A stretch of 45,060 nt of DNA. It comes from Fidelibacterota bacterium. GTDB lineage: Bacteria > Fidelibacterota > Marinisomatia > Marinisomatales > J089. Each line of letters opens with the position of its first letter. The first letter of the stretch is position 1. This document shows positions 25,750 through 35,049 of this stretch, piece after piece. The notes beneath the pieces were generated by a model. It worked only from the letters and a program-made list of their open reading frames with translations, ran no database searches and was not told the DNA's origin. The DNA is taken from the NCBI GenBank assembly GCA_003695105.1, contig RFIZ01000017.1, positions 1-45,060 on the forward strand, read 5' to 3'. Position numbers and translations under genes: made by a program.

Positions 25750-27761
25750 TTGGCGGAAGTTACTTGATCGGCGGTCGCCAGACGAATAAAATAGAGACCG
25801 GAACCGATGGCCCCGGGCGACCAGGTGATTTCCAGTTCCTCCCCAGGGCTGATGCCTGTCTGAAGTTGGTCCACCAATTTCCCCCGGAGGTCATACACTG
25901 CCAGATGATAGGGGCTGCCCGGTCGCACCTCCATCCGGATAGTGGTCCTCCCGTTGAAGGGATTGGGATACACTCCCAGGCGAAACGATTCCGGCAGCCA
26001 GCTGCCTCTTCCCGGTTGAAGGCCCAGGGAGTGTCCCTCCTGGTACACCTCCAACCCGATCGTCAGGTAGACCAGGGGGGCATTCCAGTTGATGGCGATT
26101 TCATTGGAGGCATAACTGCAGAAATCATCCACGTAGGACAGGGGTGGTCGATCGGAGGGATAGGTACAACCGTCCTGCTGCCCGGGGTTGGGTCCGCCCA
26201 CCAGCAAGCCCGGGACCGGTTCGGGAACGACATCGGCTTCCGATTGATTGTGGTGGGGGTGCTGGGGCGAAAAGGAGCCTATTCCCGTGACAAAGCAATA
26301 GCCCGTGGGGTTACGCCCCAACAGATAATCCAGATTGGCCTGAGCCGCTTCGGCATAAACCGGATCGCCCGAAACGGCGTAGGCATTGAGCAGGACCATA
26401 CCCTGGTTGGCGGCGACGGCATTACTGCCCCAGACGAAATCACTCGCCTGTCCTCCCATGGGACATCCATAGGGCGAAGATTCCATCCGGGTCACCAGAG
26501 TCGTGCCCAGAGCCAGAAGGCGTTCCCGCACCCAGGCCGTATCGACGGCACCTGCCACCTGGGTACGGTGACGGGCCAGGGAGAGTACCCCCAGTGTCCG
26601 GACATCGCCCCACCAGGGAACGGTGAGGGAAGGATGGTTGGCGGGCGCTCCGGTGAGAGTCAAAAAGCTATCCTGCCCGGTGGTTATAAACAGCTCCATG
26701 GCCGCCCAGTCCCTTTCATCGGTGGCATCGTTGTCGCCGTATTCACCGGTGTGGATATCGGGATCGAATTGTTGATTGAGAGCGGTCTGGTTGTAGAGAC
26801 TGTCCGGATAGTGCCGTCCCCAACGCCAGGCAGCCAGAGCCGCCGTCAGACAGGAATCGGCCAGCCCCGGCAGAGCTGTCGGAAACCGGCCGACAACCCG
26901 GGAAGCCACCGCCATGACGGCGGCAAAATCCAGGGTGGCCGGCGTACTTTTCTGGACCACGTACCGGTCCTGGGCCGCTTCAGCCGGCATCATCACCGAT
27001 TCGAATTCGGGGTTGGTCAGTTTGTGATACACCCCACCGTCATCGGGATCCTGCATGGCCAGCATCCACCGCAGGTTCCAGAGAGTTTCATCCAGAAGGT
27101 CGGGCAGGTTGTTGTCCGTTTCGGGAATGGGAACGGTGAGAGTATCCACGTAGTCGGGATAATGTTCCAGCGCCGCCAACAGAGTGTAAGTCGATATACC
27201 GGAATTGACCACATATTTATTGAAGTCACCGGCATCATACCATCCCCGGGGAGCCTGAATCACCGTGCCTTCCGGTCGGGCGGCGGTGGCGGCCGAAGCG
27301 TGGACATACACGGTTGTATCGGGGTGTCCCTCGGCCCGGAACCAGAGTCCGGCATAAGCGGGTTCCAGCGGAGTGGAGGCTCGTTGGTAATAATAGCCCT
27401 TGATCACCGTGCGCAGCAAATTCCAGTAGCGGTGCGCACTAATTGACACCGGCCAAGACGTTTCCCCGTTGGCCAGTACCAGATAGTCACCCGGTTGGGT
27501 CCAGGCGGAAAAATCCAGTTTATGGGTGATGGAACCGGTCAGATTCCAGTACTCGGCTCCCCCGGCCGTACCCGTCCAGACCGTGTCTCCCCCGGACGTG
27601 ACCAGGTAGAAATTCGAAACCGTCGGAGTGGTAATCACGGCTATTTTGGCCTGGCCGGGATAGAATCCCACCTGGTTCACGGCGATGGCGGGAACCTGGG
27701 AATACAGAACCACCGAACAGCAAATCACCCAGGCAGGGAACAGCAAATACGACCACCTCAT
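25731..27761 (-). CDS. GH9 endoglucanase/cellulase with Ig-like N-domain and T9SS tail
   Basis: Secreted inverting cellulase, 676 residues. Signal peptide (MRWSYLLFPAWVICCSVVLYSQ), then a CelD_N-type Ig-like domain (VNQVGFYPGQAKIAVI, about 28-105). The GH9 (alpha/alpha)6 barrel follows, with GWYDAGDFNKYVVNSG (about 172-187, carrying the catalytic base Asp), the YLLGRNPTGYCFVTG / PQHPHHNQS signature, and the catalytic acid Glu near residue 553 in YASNEIAINWNAPL. The T9SS tail begins at GVYPNPFNGRTTIRM. The architecture is that of endo-beta-1,4-glucanases or cellodextrinases. It lies 21 bp after the PorV-like gene in the operon from 39308. Confidence 0.95.
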   Translation of the reverse strand: MRWSYLLFPAWVICCSVVLYSQVPAIAVNQVGFYPGQAKIAVITTPTVSNFYLVTSGGDTVWTGTAGGAEYWNLTGSITHKLDFSAWTQPGDYLVLANGETSWPVSISAHRYWNLLRTVIKGYYYQRASTPLEPAYAGLWFRAEGHPDTTVYVHASAATAARPEGTVIQAPRGWYDAGDFNKYVVNSGISTYTLLAALEHYPDYVDTLTVPIPETDNNLPDLLDETLWNLRWMLAMQDPDDGGVYHKLTNPEFESVMMPAEAAQDRYVVQKSTPATLDFAAVMAVASRVVGRFPTALPGLADSCLTAALAAWRWGRHYPDSLYNQTALNQQFDPDIHTGEYGDNDATDERDWAAMELFITTGQDSFLTLTGAPANHPSLTVPWWGDVRTLGVLSLARHRTQVAGAVDTAWVRERLLALGTTLVTRMESSPYGCPMGGQASDFVWGSNAVAANQGMVLLNAYAVSGDPVYAEAAQANLDYLLGRNPTGYCFVTGIGSFSPQHPHHNQSEADVVPEPVPGLLVGGPNPGQQDGCTYPSDRPPLSYVDDFCSYASNEIAINWNAPLVYLTIGLEVYQEGHSLGLQPGRGSWLPESFRLGVYPNPFNGRTTIRMEVRPGSPYHLAVYDLRGKLVDQLQTGISPGEELEITWSPGAIGSGLYFIRLATADQVTSAKCVYLK

Positions 27762-27782
27762 TCCCGTACTCCGGGAGGCGGG

Positions 27783-28832
27783 TTAAAAGGACAGACCGAC
27801 GGTGTAGGCGTGGGTGTTCCCGATGATGCCAATATCCTTGAAGGCATAATCGATCCGGACACTGCGGTTTCCAAAGAGAAACCATTCCAGCCCGACCCCG
27901 AAGGTGGGCCCGTATTCGGAGCGGTCCATGAACAGGGCTTTGGCCCCGGCCCGGACAGACAAAACGGCCTGCCCCGGAATCCGGATGGAATATTCCCCAC
28001 CCACATTCACCGATTCGGAGTTGTTGTTGGGATGGAGGGCGTCCACGGCCAGGGTGAGGGTTTGAAAATCGGAATAGACGGGCTGGACCGAAACCCCGAT
28101 GCGGAACATCAACGGCAATTCCCAGGCCTGGAGTCGGAACTGACCCGGAACATCGGAAAAGTTTCCGTTTTCGTTCTGTTTGATGTCAATCGGGACCAGG
28201 AGATCGATGCCGTCATATTTCATCCGGGTACCGTAGTTGGAGATGCTCATGCCGATTTTCAGGCCGTGGCTCTGATCTCCGTGAGGTGCGAAAAACCGGG
28301 TGGTGACCAGCACACCCAAATCCAACGCCAGGGCCCGGGCCTGGGACCGCCAGATGCGGGAGGAAATGTATTTGACGGAACTGCCGAAGGCAAACCAGGG
28401 CGCCAGTTTGCGGGCAAAGGACAAATTGACTGCATATTCATTGGCCGTGAATTGTTCTCCCGTTCCCTCCTGGCTTTCCAGAGACGTCACTTCCATATTG
28501 CCGTAACTGATCTGGCTCATACCCACTCCCAGGGTACCGATCCCGGTCAAATGAGTCGCCACCCCGGTGAAGGACGTGTTGATATCGATGAACCAGGGTT
28601 GATAAACGAACTGAGCTTCACTCCGGCGGATGTACGCCAATCCGGCCGTGTTCCAGTACATGGAGGACAGGTCGTGGGCCACGCTGACGTAAGCATCTCC
28701 CATGGCCGAAGCGGCGCTTCCCATACCGATCTCAAGGAAGTTGGCCGCAGTGGTCCCCACCCGGTACGGGCGCTGGGACCAAACCGGAGCCGTCAGGAGG
28801 AAGATCAGGATGAGGGAACACAGTTTTTTCAT
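27783..28832 (-). CDS. Second PorV/PorQ-family outer-membrane protein, in glucan operon
   Basis: A 349-residue exported barrel. After the signal peptide (MKKLCSLILIFLLTAPVWSQ) comes the family hallmark TTAANFLEIGMGSAASAMGDAYVSVAHDLSSMYWNTAGLAYI; the close relation to PorV-type openings is evident. Barrel strands continue to the terminal NTHAYTVGLSF, with aromatic C-terminal Phe as expected for Bam-assembled proteins. ATG 28832 overlaps the upstream stop as ATGA; a longer reading to 28943 lacks a signal peptide at its start. Its place between the 1153-residue protein and GH9 suggests a cargo shuttle or surface scaffold dedicated to this locus, distinct from the general PorV at 12160 (inference). 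Confidence 0.8.
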   Translation of the reverse strand: MKKLCSLILIFLLTAPVWSQRPYRVGTTAANFLEIGMGSAASAMGDAYVSVAHDLSSMYWNTAGLAYIRRSEAQFVYQPWFIDINTSFTGVATHLTGIGTLGVGMSQISYGNMEVTSLESQEGTGEQFTANEYAVNLSFARKLAPWFAFGSSVKYISSRIWRSQARALALDLGVLVTTRFFAPHGDQSHGLKIGMSISNYGTRMKYDGIDLLVPIDIKQNENGNFSDVPGQFRLQAWELPLMFRIGVSVQPVYSDFQTLTLAVDALHPNNNSESVNVGGEYSIRIPGQAVLSVRAGAKALFMDRSEYGPTFGVGLEWFLFGNRSVRIDYAFKDIGIIGNTHAYTVGLSF

Positions 28833-31800
28833 TTGATCACCGCAAATTTTCCAAGTTTCTCTTTCCCGGTCCGCCACGATTTCACATGGTAGAGGTACAT
28901 TCCCGCGGCGATCTCCAGGTTTTCCCGGGTCAGGAGGTCCCAATGAACCAGGCCGTTGTCGGGAGGATTGTCCACCTGAATTTCATCTACCAGCACACCG
29001 CTGACGGTAAAGATTTTGATCGTACATTGGGCCGGTATATGCGTAAAAATCAGACGCCGCCGCTGGTTGAGAGAGGCATTGGCCAGGGCGGGTTCCATGG
29101 CGTTGGTGGCAATGTAGGGATTGGGAACCACCTTGATCCGGTCCATTTCGTCGTTCAGAGAAGATTCATCGACGGAATCGGTGGCATGGACGGTGAAGCG
29201 GAGGGTGTCCGTCACCCAGAAGGGACGTTTGAAATCGACCTGGTATTGATCGCCCGGCCGGGGATAATTGAGCGTGTCGATATTGGTGAAATCGATGATG
29301 AAGGCTGTCCCGCCCCAGCGACCGTTCGTGGTCAGGGGACCCACCAGGACCCGGTCGATGAATCGATCATACACGCCATTGCGATTGACGTCGTGAACCA
29401 TGATATCCATGAGTTCGTAATTCCCGGACGAATCCACAAAGGACTGATTCTGTACGTAGAAGTCCACCGAGGCCCCCGGAAGCAGTTCCGTGTAACTCAA
29501 CCGGTGGTCGTTTTCATCCCGGACGTTGGACCGGTTGGTAATCTGACCGGTGTAGGCAGCCGGATCACTGGAAAAAATAATGGCATACCGCCAGGGCAGG
29601 AGGTTCGATTCGCGTACCGTGGGTGTCACATGGATATCACCGCTCCCGACAACCCAGCCGGAATGGGCATAATCGAAGATGGGCGTTTCCACCGGCAGGT
29701 CCAACTCCAGCCGGATGCCATCAAACACATCCGTGGCTACACCGTTCCGGTTGAGGGCATAATAATCGAGCGTGTCATCGTAGACTATATTTTCTCCCAC
29801 ATAGCGATCCCGGTCTTCGTGGTATACTACCGAGCTGTCCATTTCATCAAATACGGTGAAACTGTCATTGGTGTAGGACAGGCCGTGGGCGTAGTTCGAC
29901 AGGGTGGCCACCGTGTCCAGGCCGAAAGTCAGGCGGTAGCGGTGATTTGGTTTCAGGGAACCCCGGGCCAGAATTTCGGCCGTATAGGTCCCGCTTCCGA
30001 TCAGGTCCGGATTGTCTTCCGGAACGATTTCCGGCGGGATATAGCCGGCAGCCGGAGGATGGGGCACCACGATCGCCACGTTTTTCCCGTAGCCGATGAC
30101 ATTTTCATTCTCATCCAGTTCGATGACCACGTTGTTTTCGGACGGAGCAATGCCCGGTCCAATATCCGGTGCACCGTAGTCGTAGGCCACCACGGCATAG
30201 TAATAGGTGCGGCCGTTTTGCACCGACCGGTCGATGAAATGGTGTGTGATTCCGGTTTCGGTCCCCAGGTTGTAGCCCACCCCGTTGACCAGACCGAAGT
30301 CGGTGAATCCGAAGATGTCATCCTTTAAATCACACTGGTAGATGGGCAATTTATAGGTCGGGGTGCCATACAGATCCGTAATGATCTCCGGATCGGACAT
30401 TTTTTTATCCGTTGACCGGTAGACTTTATAGCCTTCGAAATCATTCACATTACCCACGAAAGGATCGCGGGTTTTGGTGTCGGCAATGTCATCCCAGGTG
30501 AGAATGACCTCACCGTCCCCTTCCGTGGCGGTCAGGGTCGGCATCCGCGGCGGCTGGGCGAAGCGGTAATCCTTTTCATAGATGACCTGCACGATTCGTT
30601 TCAGTTCGAACAGGGCCGGCGCGGTATGGTCCTCGGAATTCAGCCCCGGCAGTTGATCATAGGAATGCAGTTCCGACATGGATATCCGTTCCGTCTGCCC
30701 CTGATACAGGGGAAAGGGACCGGAGGCAAAGACTTCAATCAGGTTGGTGATACTGCCGGAGTAGTCTTCCAGCGAATCGATTCCGATCAATTCCCACATG
30801 GATTCATCCCCCCGGAACCAGTGTTGATCCGAACTGTGACTGGGGACGGCAAAGAGTCGGAAGGAAGTCAACCCCACCATGTCGGATTCGGACACGTCTG
30901 TCCAGGCAAAGTTGGGTTCACTGCCGACTCCTTCGACAAAATCCGGTTTGTGGTTCCCCTCACCCTCATCGGGCCCGGTGTAATTGATATCCCCCGGGGC
31001 AACCCCATCCAGACCGACGTCATCGCCGGCATATTCAGAAATCTGATAGATGCCATCTCCATTGATATCTTCCCCGTCTTCCCAGTCCTGATCCTCATCG
31101 GCATCCCAGTGCTCATGCAGGTCCTCTTCGGTCAACTTATAGACATCCAAAAATTGCTGCAGATCGGAATAGCCGTCGGTGGGGCCTACCAGAGTTTGGG
31201 CGACGTTATCCCGCTTCTCATCGGTAATTCCGTCCTCATCGTTATCTATTCCGTCGTAGGGCAACCCCGGACTTTCCAGGTAGGCAAAGCCCATGGTGCC
31301 GGGAGTCAATCCGGCGGCTCCCAGACCATTGACGTCCCATGAATAGGCCAGGTCGATCTGGGTGTCGAAAAAACCCAATTCATCATTGGCGCCGTCGCCG
31401 CCGATGGCATTGTCCACCCAGTAGCCAAAAGCTGCATCCCGGATATCGTAATCCGATACATTGGCGATGGTGTATTCCCAGAAGATGGCATCCCGGGCCT
31501 GGGGATTGTTCCACTGAAAACCGCGGGTCTCCACCCGGATACCCAGCCCCCCCCAGGGTTTGCCGCGCTGGATGGTGACATCGGGTTTTAAATCACCGAT
31601 ATATCGACCGGGACGTGGATAGTAGCGGACAAAATCTTCCGGTCCCAGATATTCCTGGTCCTGGGCGTCATTGACCACAAAATAGGTTTCCAGATCGGCA
31701 TACCTCACTCCCCGACCAAACCGGCCGTCCCATTCTCCGGGCCACTTTTTGGTGAATCCCGCCGCCGGCCAGCCCCCTACGGGCCAGGAATCGGGTTTGT

Positions 31801-32290
31801 TGCTCATGGCCGGATATTCCCCGTTTTCGTTGAAGTACCCGAATACGGGATAAAAGCCCCATTCCACGGTTCCGGTGGGATCCCGGTCCATTTCTTCCCG
31901 GTAACTGGTTTGGAGGTAGTAGAGGGTGTGGGTATTGGGATCGGTATAGATATCCAGCAAATCTGTGGTGGGGATCGTGTCCACCGTCGTGGCGTCCCCG
32001 TCGCCTTTGATATACACTTTGGCTCCCACCAGCAGGGCCACGCCGTCCAACATCTTGGTGCCTTCGTACGTGTTAGGCCAACGGGACACGTCTTCCCGGG
32101 GCCAGTCGGACAACTCGGTGGTATTCCGAAAATAGAGAAATACCCGGTTCCCGGTCATGTATCCTTCCCGTTCGGCGGCGATGTCACCGGCGGGGTCATC
32201 CGGACCTTCATACGGTCGTCCCTGACCCCAGAGCCCCGTCAGGAACAGGAGACCGGATAGCAATGCTGCAAAGGATGTGAGTTTCTTCAT
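28829..32290 (-). CDS. Large FN3-containing exported protein with T9SS-type tail
   Basis: A 1153-residue exported protein of unknown function. Signal peptide MKKLTSFAALLSGLLFLTGLWGQ. The N-terminal 550 residues are a beta-rich region without a family I can name, containing Asp-rich, possibly Ca2+-binding stretches (YDGIDNDEDGITDE near 345; DADEDQDWEDGEDINGDG near 400). An FN3-like domain follows (about 590-730: EGDGEVILTWDDI...NDFEGYKVYRSTD...YYYAVVAYDYG), then more beta domains. The sorting-type tail starts at VVPNPYIATN and ends NLEIAAGMYLYHVKS...GKFAVIK. It lies three bases after the TonB receptor gene and overlaps the PorV-like gene. Its place is where Bacteroidota PULs have SusD, so it may bind glycan at the surface (inference only). 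Confidence 0.75.
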   Translation of the reverse strand: MKKLTSFAALLSGLLFLTGLWGQGRPYEGPDDPAGDIAAEREGYMTGNRVFLYFRNTTELSDWPREDVSRWPNTYEGTKMLDGVALLVGAKVYIKGDGDATTVDTIPTTDLLDIYTDPNTHTLYYLQTSYREEMDRDPTGTVEWGFYPVFGYFNENGEYPAMSNKPDSWPVGGWPAAGFTKKWPGEWDGRFGRGVRYADLETYFVVNDAQDQEYLGPEDFVRYYPRPGRYIGDLKPDVTIQRGKPWGGLGIRVETRGFQWNNPQARDAIFWEYTIANVSDYDIRDAAFGYWVDNAIGGDGANDELGFFDTQIDLAYSWDVNGLGAAGLTPGTMGFAYLESPGLPYDGIDNDEDGITDEKRDNVAQTLVGPTDGYSDLQQFLDVYKLTEEDLHEHWDADEDQDWEDGEDINGDGIYQISEYAGDDVGLDGVAPGDINYTGPDEGEGNHKPDFVEGVGSEPNFAWTDVSESDMVGLTSFRLFAVPSHSSDQHWFRGDESMWELIGIDSLEDYSGSITNLIEVFASGPFPLYQGQTERISMSELHSYDQLPGLNSEDHTAPALFELKRIVQVIYEKDYRFAQPPRMPTLTATEGDGEVILTWDDIADTKTRDPFVGNVNDFEGYKVYRSTDKKMSDPEIITDLYGTPTYKLPIYQCDLKDDIFGFTDFGLVNGVGYNLGTETGITHHFIDRSVQNGRTYYYAVVAYDYGAPDIGPGIAPSENNVVIELDENENVIGYGKNVAIVVPHPPAAGYIPPEIVPEDNPDLIGSGTYTAEILARGSLKPNHRYRLTFGLDTVATLSNYAHGLSYTNDSFTVFDEMDSSVVYHEDRDRYVGENIVYDDTLDYYALNRNGVATDVFDGIRLELDLPVETPIFDYAHSGWVVGSGDIHVTPTVRESNLLPWRYAIIFSSDPAAYTGQITNRSNVRDENDHRLSYTELLPGASVDFYVQNQSFVDSSGNYELMDIMVHDVNRNGVYDRFIDRVLVGPLTTNGRWGGTAFIIDFTNIDTLNYPRPGDQYQVDFKRPFWVTDTLRFTVHATDSVDESSLNDEMDRIKVVPNPYIATNAMEPALANASLNQRRRLIFTHIPAQCTIKIFTVSGVLVDEIQVDNPPDNGLVHWDLLTRENLEIAAGMYLYHVKSWRTGKEKLGKFAVIK

Positions 32291-32293
32291 GCG

Positions 32294-34972
32294 TTAAAAT
32301 TCCACTCCCACACTCAGTTTAATACTCCTTGGGGCGGAGTAGGCGGACGGATCGTGAATCCGGTCCTCATAGGTGTTGAAATTGCTGCGATGACCGGCCA
32401 GATCCGTGTCCTGAATGATGGCCGTATACGCCCTGCCGGTCTGACCGTTGACGTTGATTTCGTTTAAGCGGTCGAACAGGTTCCGTACCAGCAACTCAAA
32501 TTTCAGCCTGAAGTGACTGCCCAGGGTTAGTGCATAATGGGCGGTCATATCTACCGTATATCGGGTCGGGCGATAATCATTGTTGGGATACAGGTTGATC
32601 CGGCTGATGAGCCGTTCACCCAATGGCGTGTATGTATAGGGCATGCCCGAATTGTAATAGCCCGTAATGGAAACACCCCCGCGGCCCCGCTCATAGCTGA
32701 CCGTCGCATTGAAGGTATTCCGCTGGTCCCAGTTCAGCGGTATCAGACGATTCACCGGGTCCGTCTGGCTGCCTTCGCGATCAAAGGCCTCCCGGGGATA
32801 ATCCGCATTCCCGCGGGTGTACTGAAGCGTGTAATTCACAAAAATGGCCAGCGGACGCCGGGTGAAATCATATTTTACCTCCAGACCCCGTACATTGCCG
32901 TAATCCTTGTTGGTGTATAACCCGTACTCGATTTGATTGAAAGTGCTGATGATCTTCGTGCTCAACAGATCGTAAATATCCCGGTAGAACAACGAGACCT
33001 CCAGTCCCATTCCCCGGGACAGTTCCTGCCACAGACCGATTTCGTAGGAGACTGTTTTTTCGGCTTTGACCTGAGGATTGCCCATGACGGTGGAATAATC
33101 ATCCGGCCCGACCCGCAGGCTGTGATTCTGATACAGCGCGTAAAAAGGCGGCATCTGGAAAAAATGGCCGTAGCTGAAATGGAGCACAGCCGCATTCCCC
33201 AGCTGGTAGGCCAGACCGAATCGGGGCGACCACTGGAATTTGGGGTCGGCAGGGACCGGATGGGACATGGAATCGGGATTGTCGAATATTTGTTGATTGC
33301 CGGGATTTCGCCGTTGGGACGGATATGTGGCGGCCGGATCGAAATAATCGTACCGCAGCCCCAGATTGATCACCATATCGTCGAATTCCATCTTGTCCTG
33401 GATATACGCCGACTGTTCCACCGGTTTCACATGATAGATATCGGCGTAGATGGTGCTGTCCGGCAGGATGATCGGCTCGTAGAGGTCGAATTCGTTGGAG
33501 GTGCCATAATATTTATTGCGGATTTGGTGCCAGGTATTGGTGATGTCATGGTGGATTCCCAGATATCCCGCCTTCAAACTGTGGCGGGGATTGGCCTGCC
33601 AATTGAGGTCGAACTTCACCGTGGCATCCCGGGTCTCCCGGTAGCTGTGATCCTTGCTTTGCCCACCAGTCAGAAAACCCGGTCCATAGCTGTTGAAATA
33701 TTTATCGTGGACATACCGCGCATCCATGGGATCCTTGTATACATAGGTGCCGCCGTAGTTATAGGTCTGGGAAAATTTGAATTCGTAGAACAGGGCGTTG
33801 GACAGCATGTGATTGACCTGCACGGCCAGCATATGAGCATCCCGAACCGAATGGGGACGCCCGTTGGGATTGTACTTGTAAAAATGATCGTACCACCGCC
33901 AGATGTCGTTGTTGCGGGTATAGAGCAGGTTCCAGCGGAAATGTTTCCACAGATTGAAACTCAGCTTTCCCATCAGAGATTGATTCTGAGTCACGTTCAT
34001 GGGGACCAGGTTTCCGCTGCCATTATGTTCGGAAATCCAATCCAGGGAATCGGGAGAAGTGAAATCACTGTAATCATCGACCAGAAAGCGTTCAATACCA
34101 TTCAGATGTCCCTGATTGTCCTGCAACCGGGAATTGATAAAAAAGGTTATCTTGTCACCCCAAACCGGTCCGCTCAACTGAAACTTCACATCCGTATTCC
34201 GGTTGATATCCGGCTGATCAATTCCGATGAAAATATCTTTATGCGGTGTAAAATAATTCTCTACGGCACCGGAAACGGATCCGTGGAACTCCCGGGAACC
34301 GCTTTTGGTTACCTGATTCACAATGCCGCTCATGGCCCGGCCGTATTCAGCATTGAAGGTTCCGGTGATGACTTCCAGATCCTGGACGGCGTCCGCTTCC
34401 AGATCAACGGTGGACCCGGTACCGCCTACGACTTCATCCACCACCAGACCATCGATCATATAGGAAACTTCCGTGTTGCGACCGCCCCGGAAATGGCCTT
34501 CCACCACGCCCGCCTGCATCTGGATGATTTCACCGATATTTTCCACCGGCAGGACATCCATTTGATCCGCGGAGATATTCTTCGTGGTACCCGTCTGGTC
34601 TTTCTTTTGGGAAATGGCACTGGCCGTCACCACCACTTCCTGCCCTTCCAGAACGGTGGGCTCCAGTTCGGCTTTGAGATAGGCCGTCCGGTTGACGGAG
34701 ACTTTGATCCCTTCCATCCGCAGTTCGGTGTAGCCGATCATCTGGGCGATGACCGTATACGTCCCCGGGGCGACATTGAGGATGAAGAAGGAGCCGTTTT
34801 CGTCGGTGGCAGCCCCGATTCCCATGCCTTCCAGAAATACATTGACGCCCGGCAGGGGTTCCTGGGTATCCTTATCCACTACCGTACCGGCAATCTTGCC
34901 GGTGGTCTGTCCCGCCAGGGGTACCAGAACCAGGGCCAGGAGCAAACTAAAAAACGAGATTCTGTATTTCAT
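32294..34972 (-). CDS. TonB-dependent outer-membrane receptor (SusC-like position)
   Basis: An 892-residue receptor. Signal peptide MKYRISFFSLLLALVLVPLAGQ. A carboxypeptidase-regulatory-like beta-sandwich follows (GKIAGTVVDKDTQEPLPGVNVFLEGMGIGAATDENGSF, about 25-115), then the plug (KNISADQMDVLPVENIGEIIQMQAGVV...VSYMIDGLVVDEV) and a 22-strand type barrel ending in SIKLSVGVEF with terminal Phe. Energised by TonB-ExbBD, such receptors import large ligands; here oligosaccharides from beta-glucan are the likely cargo from context. No SusD homologue is next to it. Oddly, no Shine-Dalgarno sequence is seen before the ATG, unlike most genes here; a strong hairpin lies upstream. Confidence 0.93.
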   Translation of the reverse strand: MKYRISFFSLLLALVLVPLAGQTTGKIAGTVVDKDTQEPLPGVNVFLEGMGIGAATDENGSFFILNVAPGTYTVIAQMIGYTELRMEGIKVSVNRTAYLKAELEPTVLEGQEVVVTASAISQKKDQTGTTKNISADQMDVLPVENIGEIIQMQAGVVEGHFRGGRNTEVSYMIDGLVVDEVVGGTGSTVDLEADAVQDLEVITGTFNAEYGRAMSGIVNQVTKSGSREFHGSVSGAVENYFTPHKDIFIGIDQPDINRNTDVKFQLSGPVWGDKITFFINSRLQDNQGHLNGIERFLVDDYSDFTSPDSLDWISEHNGSGNLVPMNVTQNQSLMGKLSFNLWKHFRWNLLYTRNNDIWRWYDHFYKYNPNGRPHSVRDAHMLAVQVNHMLSNALFYEFKFSQTYNYGGTYVYKDPMDARYVHDKYFNSYGPGFLTGGQSKDHSYRETRDATVKFDLNWQANPRHSLKAGYLGIHHDITNTWHQIRNKYYGTSNEFDLYEPIILPDSTIYADIYHVKPVEQSAYIQDKMEFDDMVINLGLRYDYFDPAATYPSQRRNPGNQQIFDNPDSMSHPVPADPKFQWSPRFGLAYQLGNAAVLHFSYGHFFQMPPFYALYQNHSLRVGPDDYSTVMGNPQVKAEKTVSYEIGLWQELSRGMGLEVSLFYRDIYDLLSTKIISTFNQIEYGLYTNKDYGNVRGLEVKYDFTRRPLAIFVNYTLQYTRGNADYPREAFDREGSQTDPVNRLIPLNWDQRNTFNATVSYERGRGGVSITGYYNSGMPYTYTPLGERLISRINLYPNNDYRPTRYTVDMTAHYALTLGSHFRLKFELLVRNLFDRLNEINVNGQTGRAYTAIIQDTDLAGHRSNFNTYEDRIHDPSAYSAPRSIKLSVGVEF

Positions 34973-34996
34973 GTGACTGTTGAGTAAAGCGTGATA

Positions 34997-35028
34997 AGGA
35001 GGAGGGAAGCCGCAGCTTCCCTCCTTCT
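34997..35028 (-). other. Strong intercistronic hairpin before TonB receptor gene
   Basis: GGAGGGAAGC (35001-35010), loop CGCA, GCTTCCCTCC (35015-35024), extended by A-T, G-T, G-C and A-T pairs to about 14 bp. It has no T-tract. It sits in the 77-bp gap of the operon and may protect or process the mRNA, or attenuate transcription. Confidence 0.6.
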
Positions 35029-35049
35029 CTACCTGATTAATCTGTCGGA

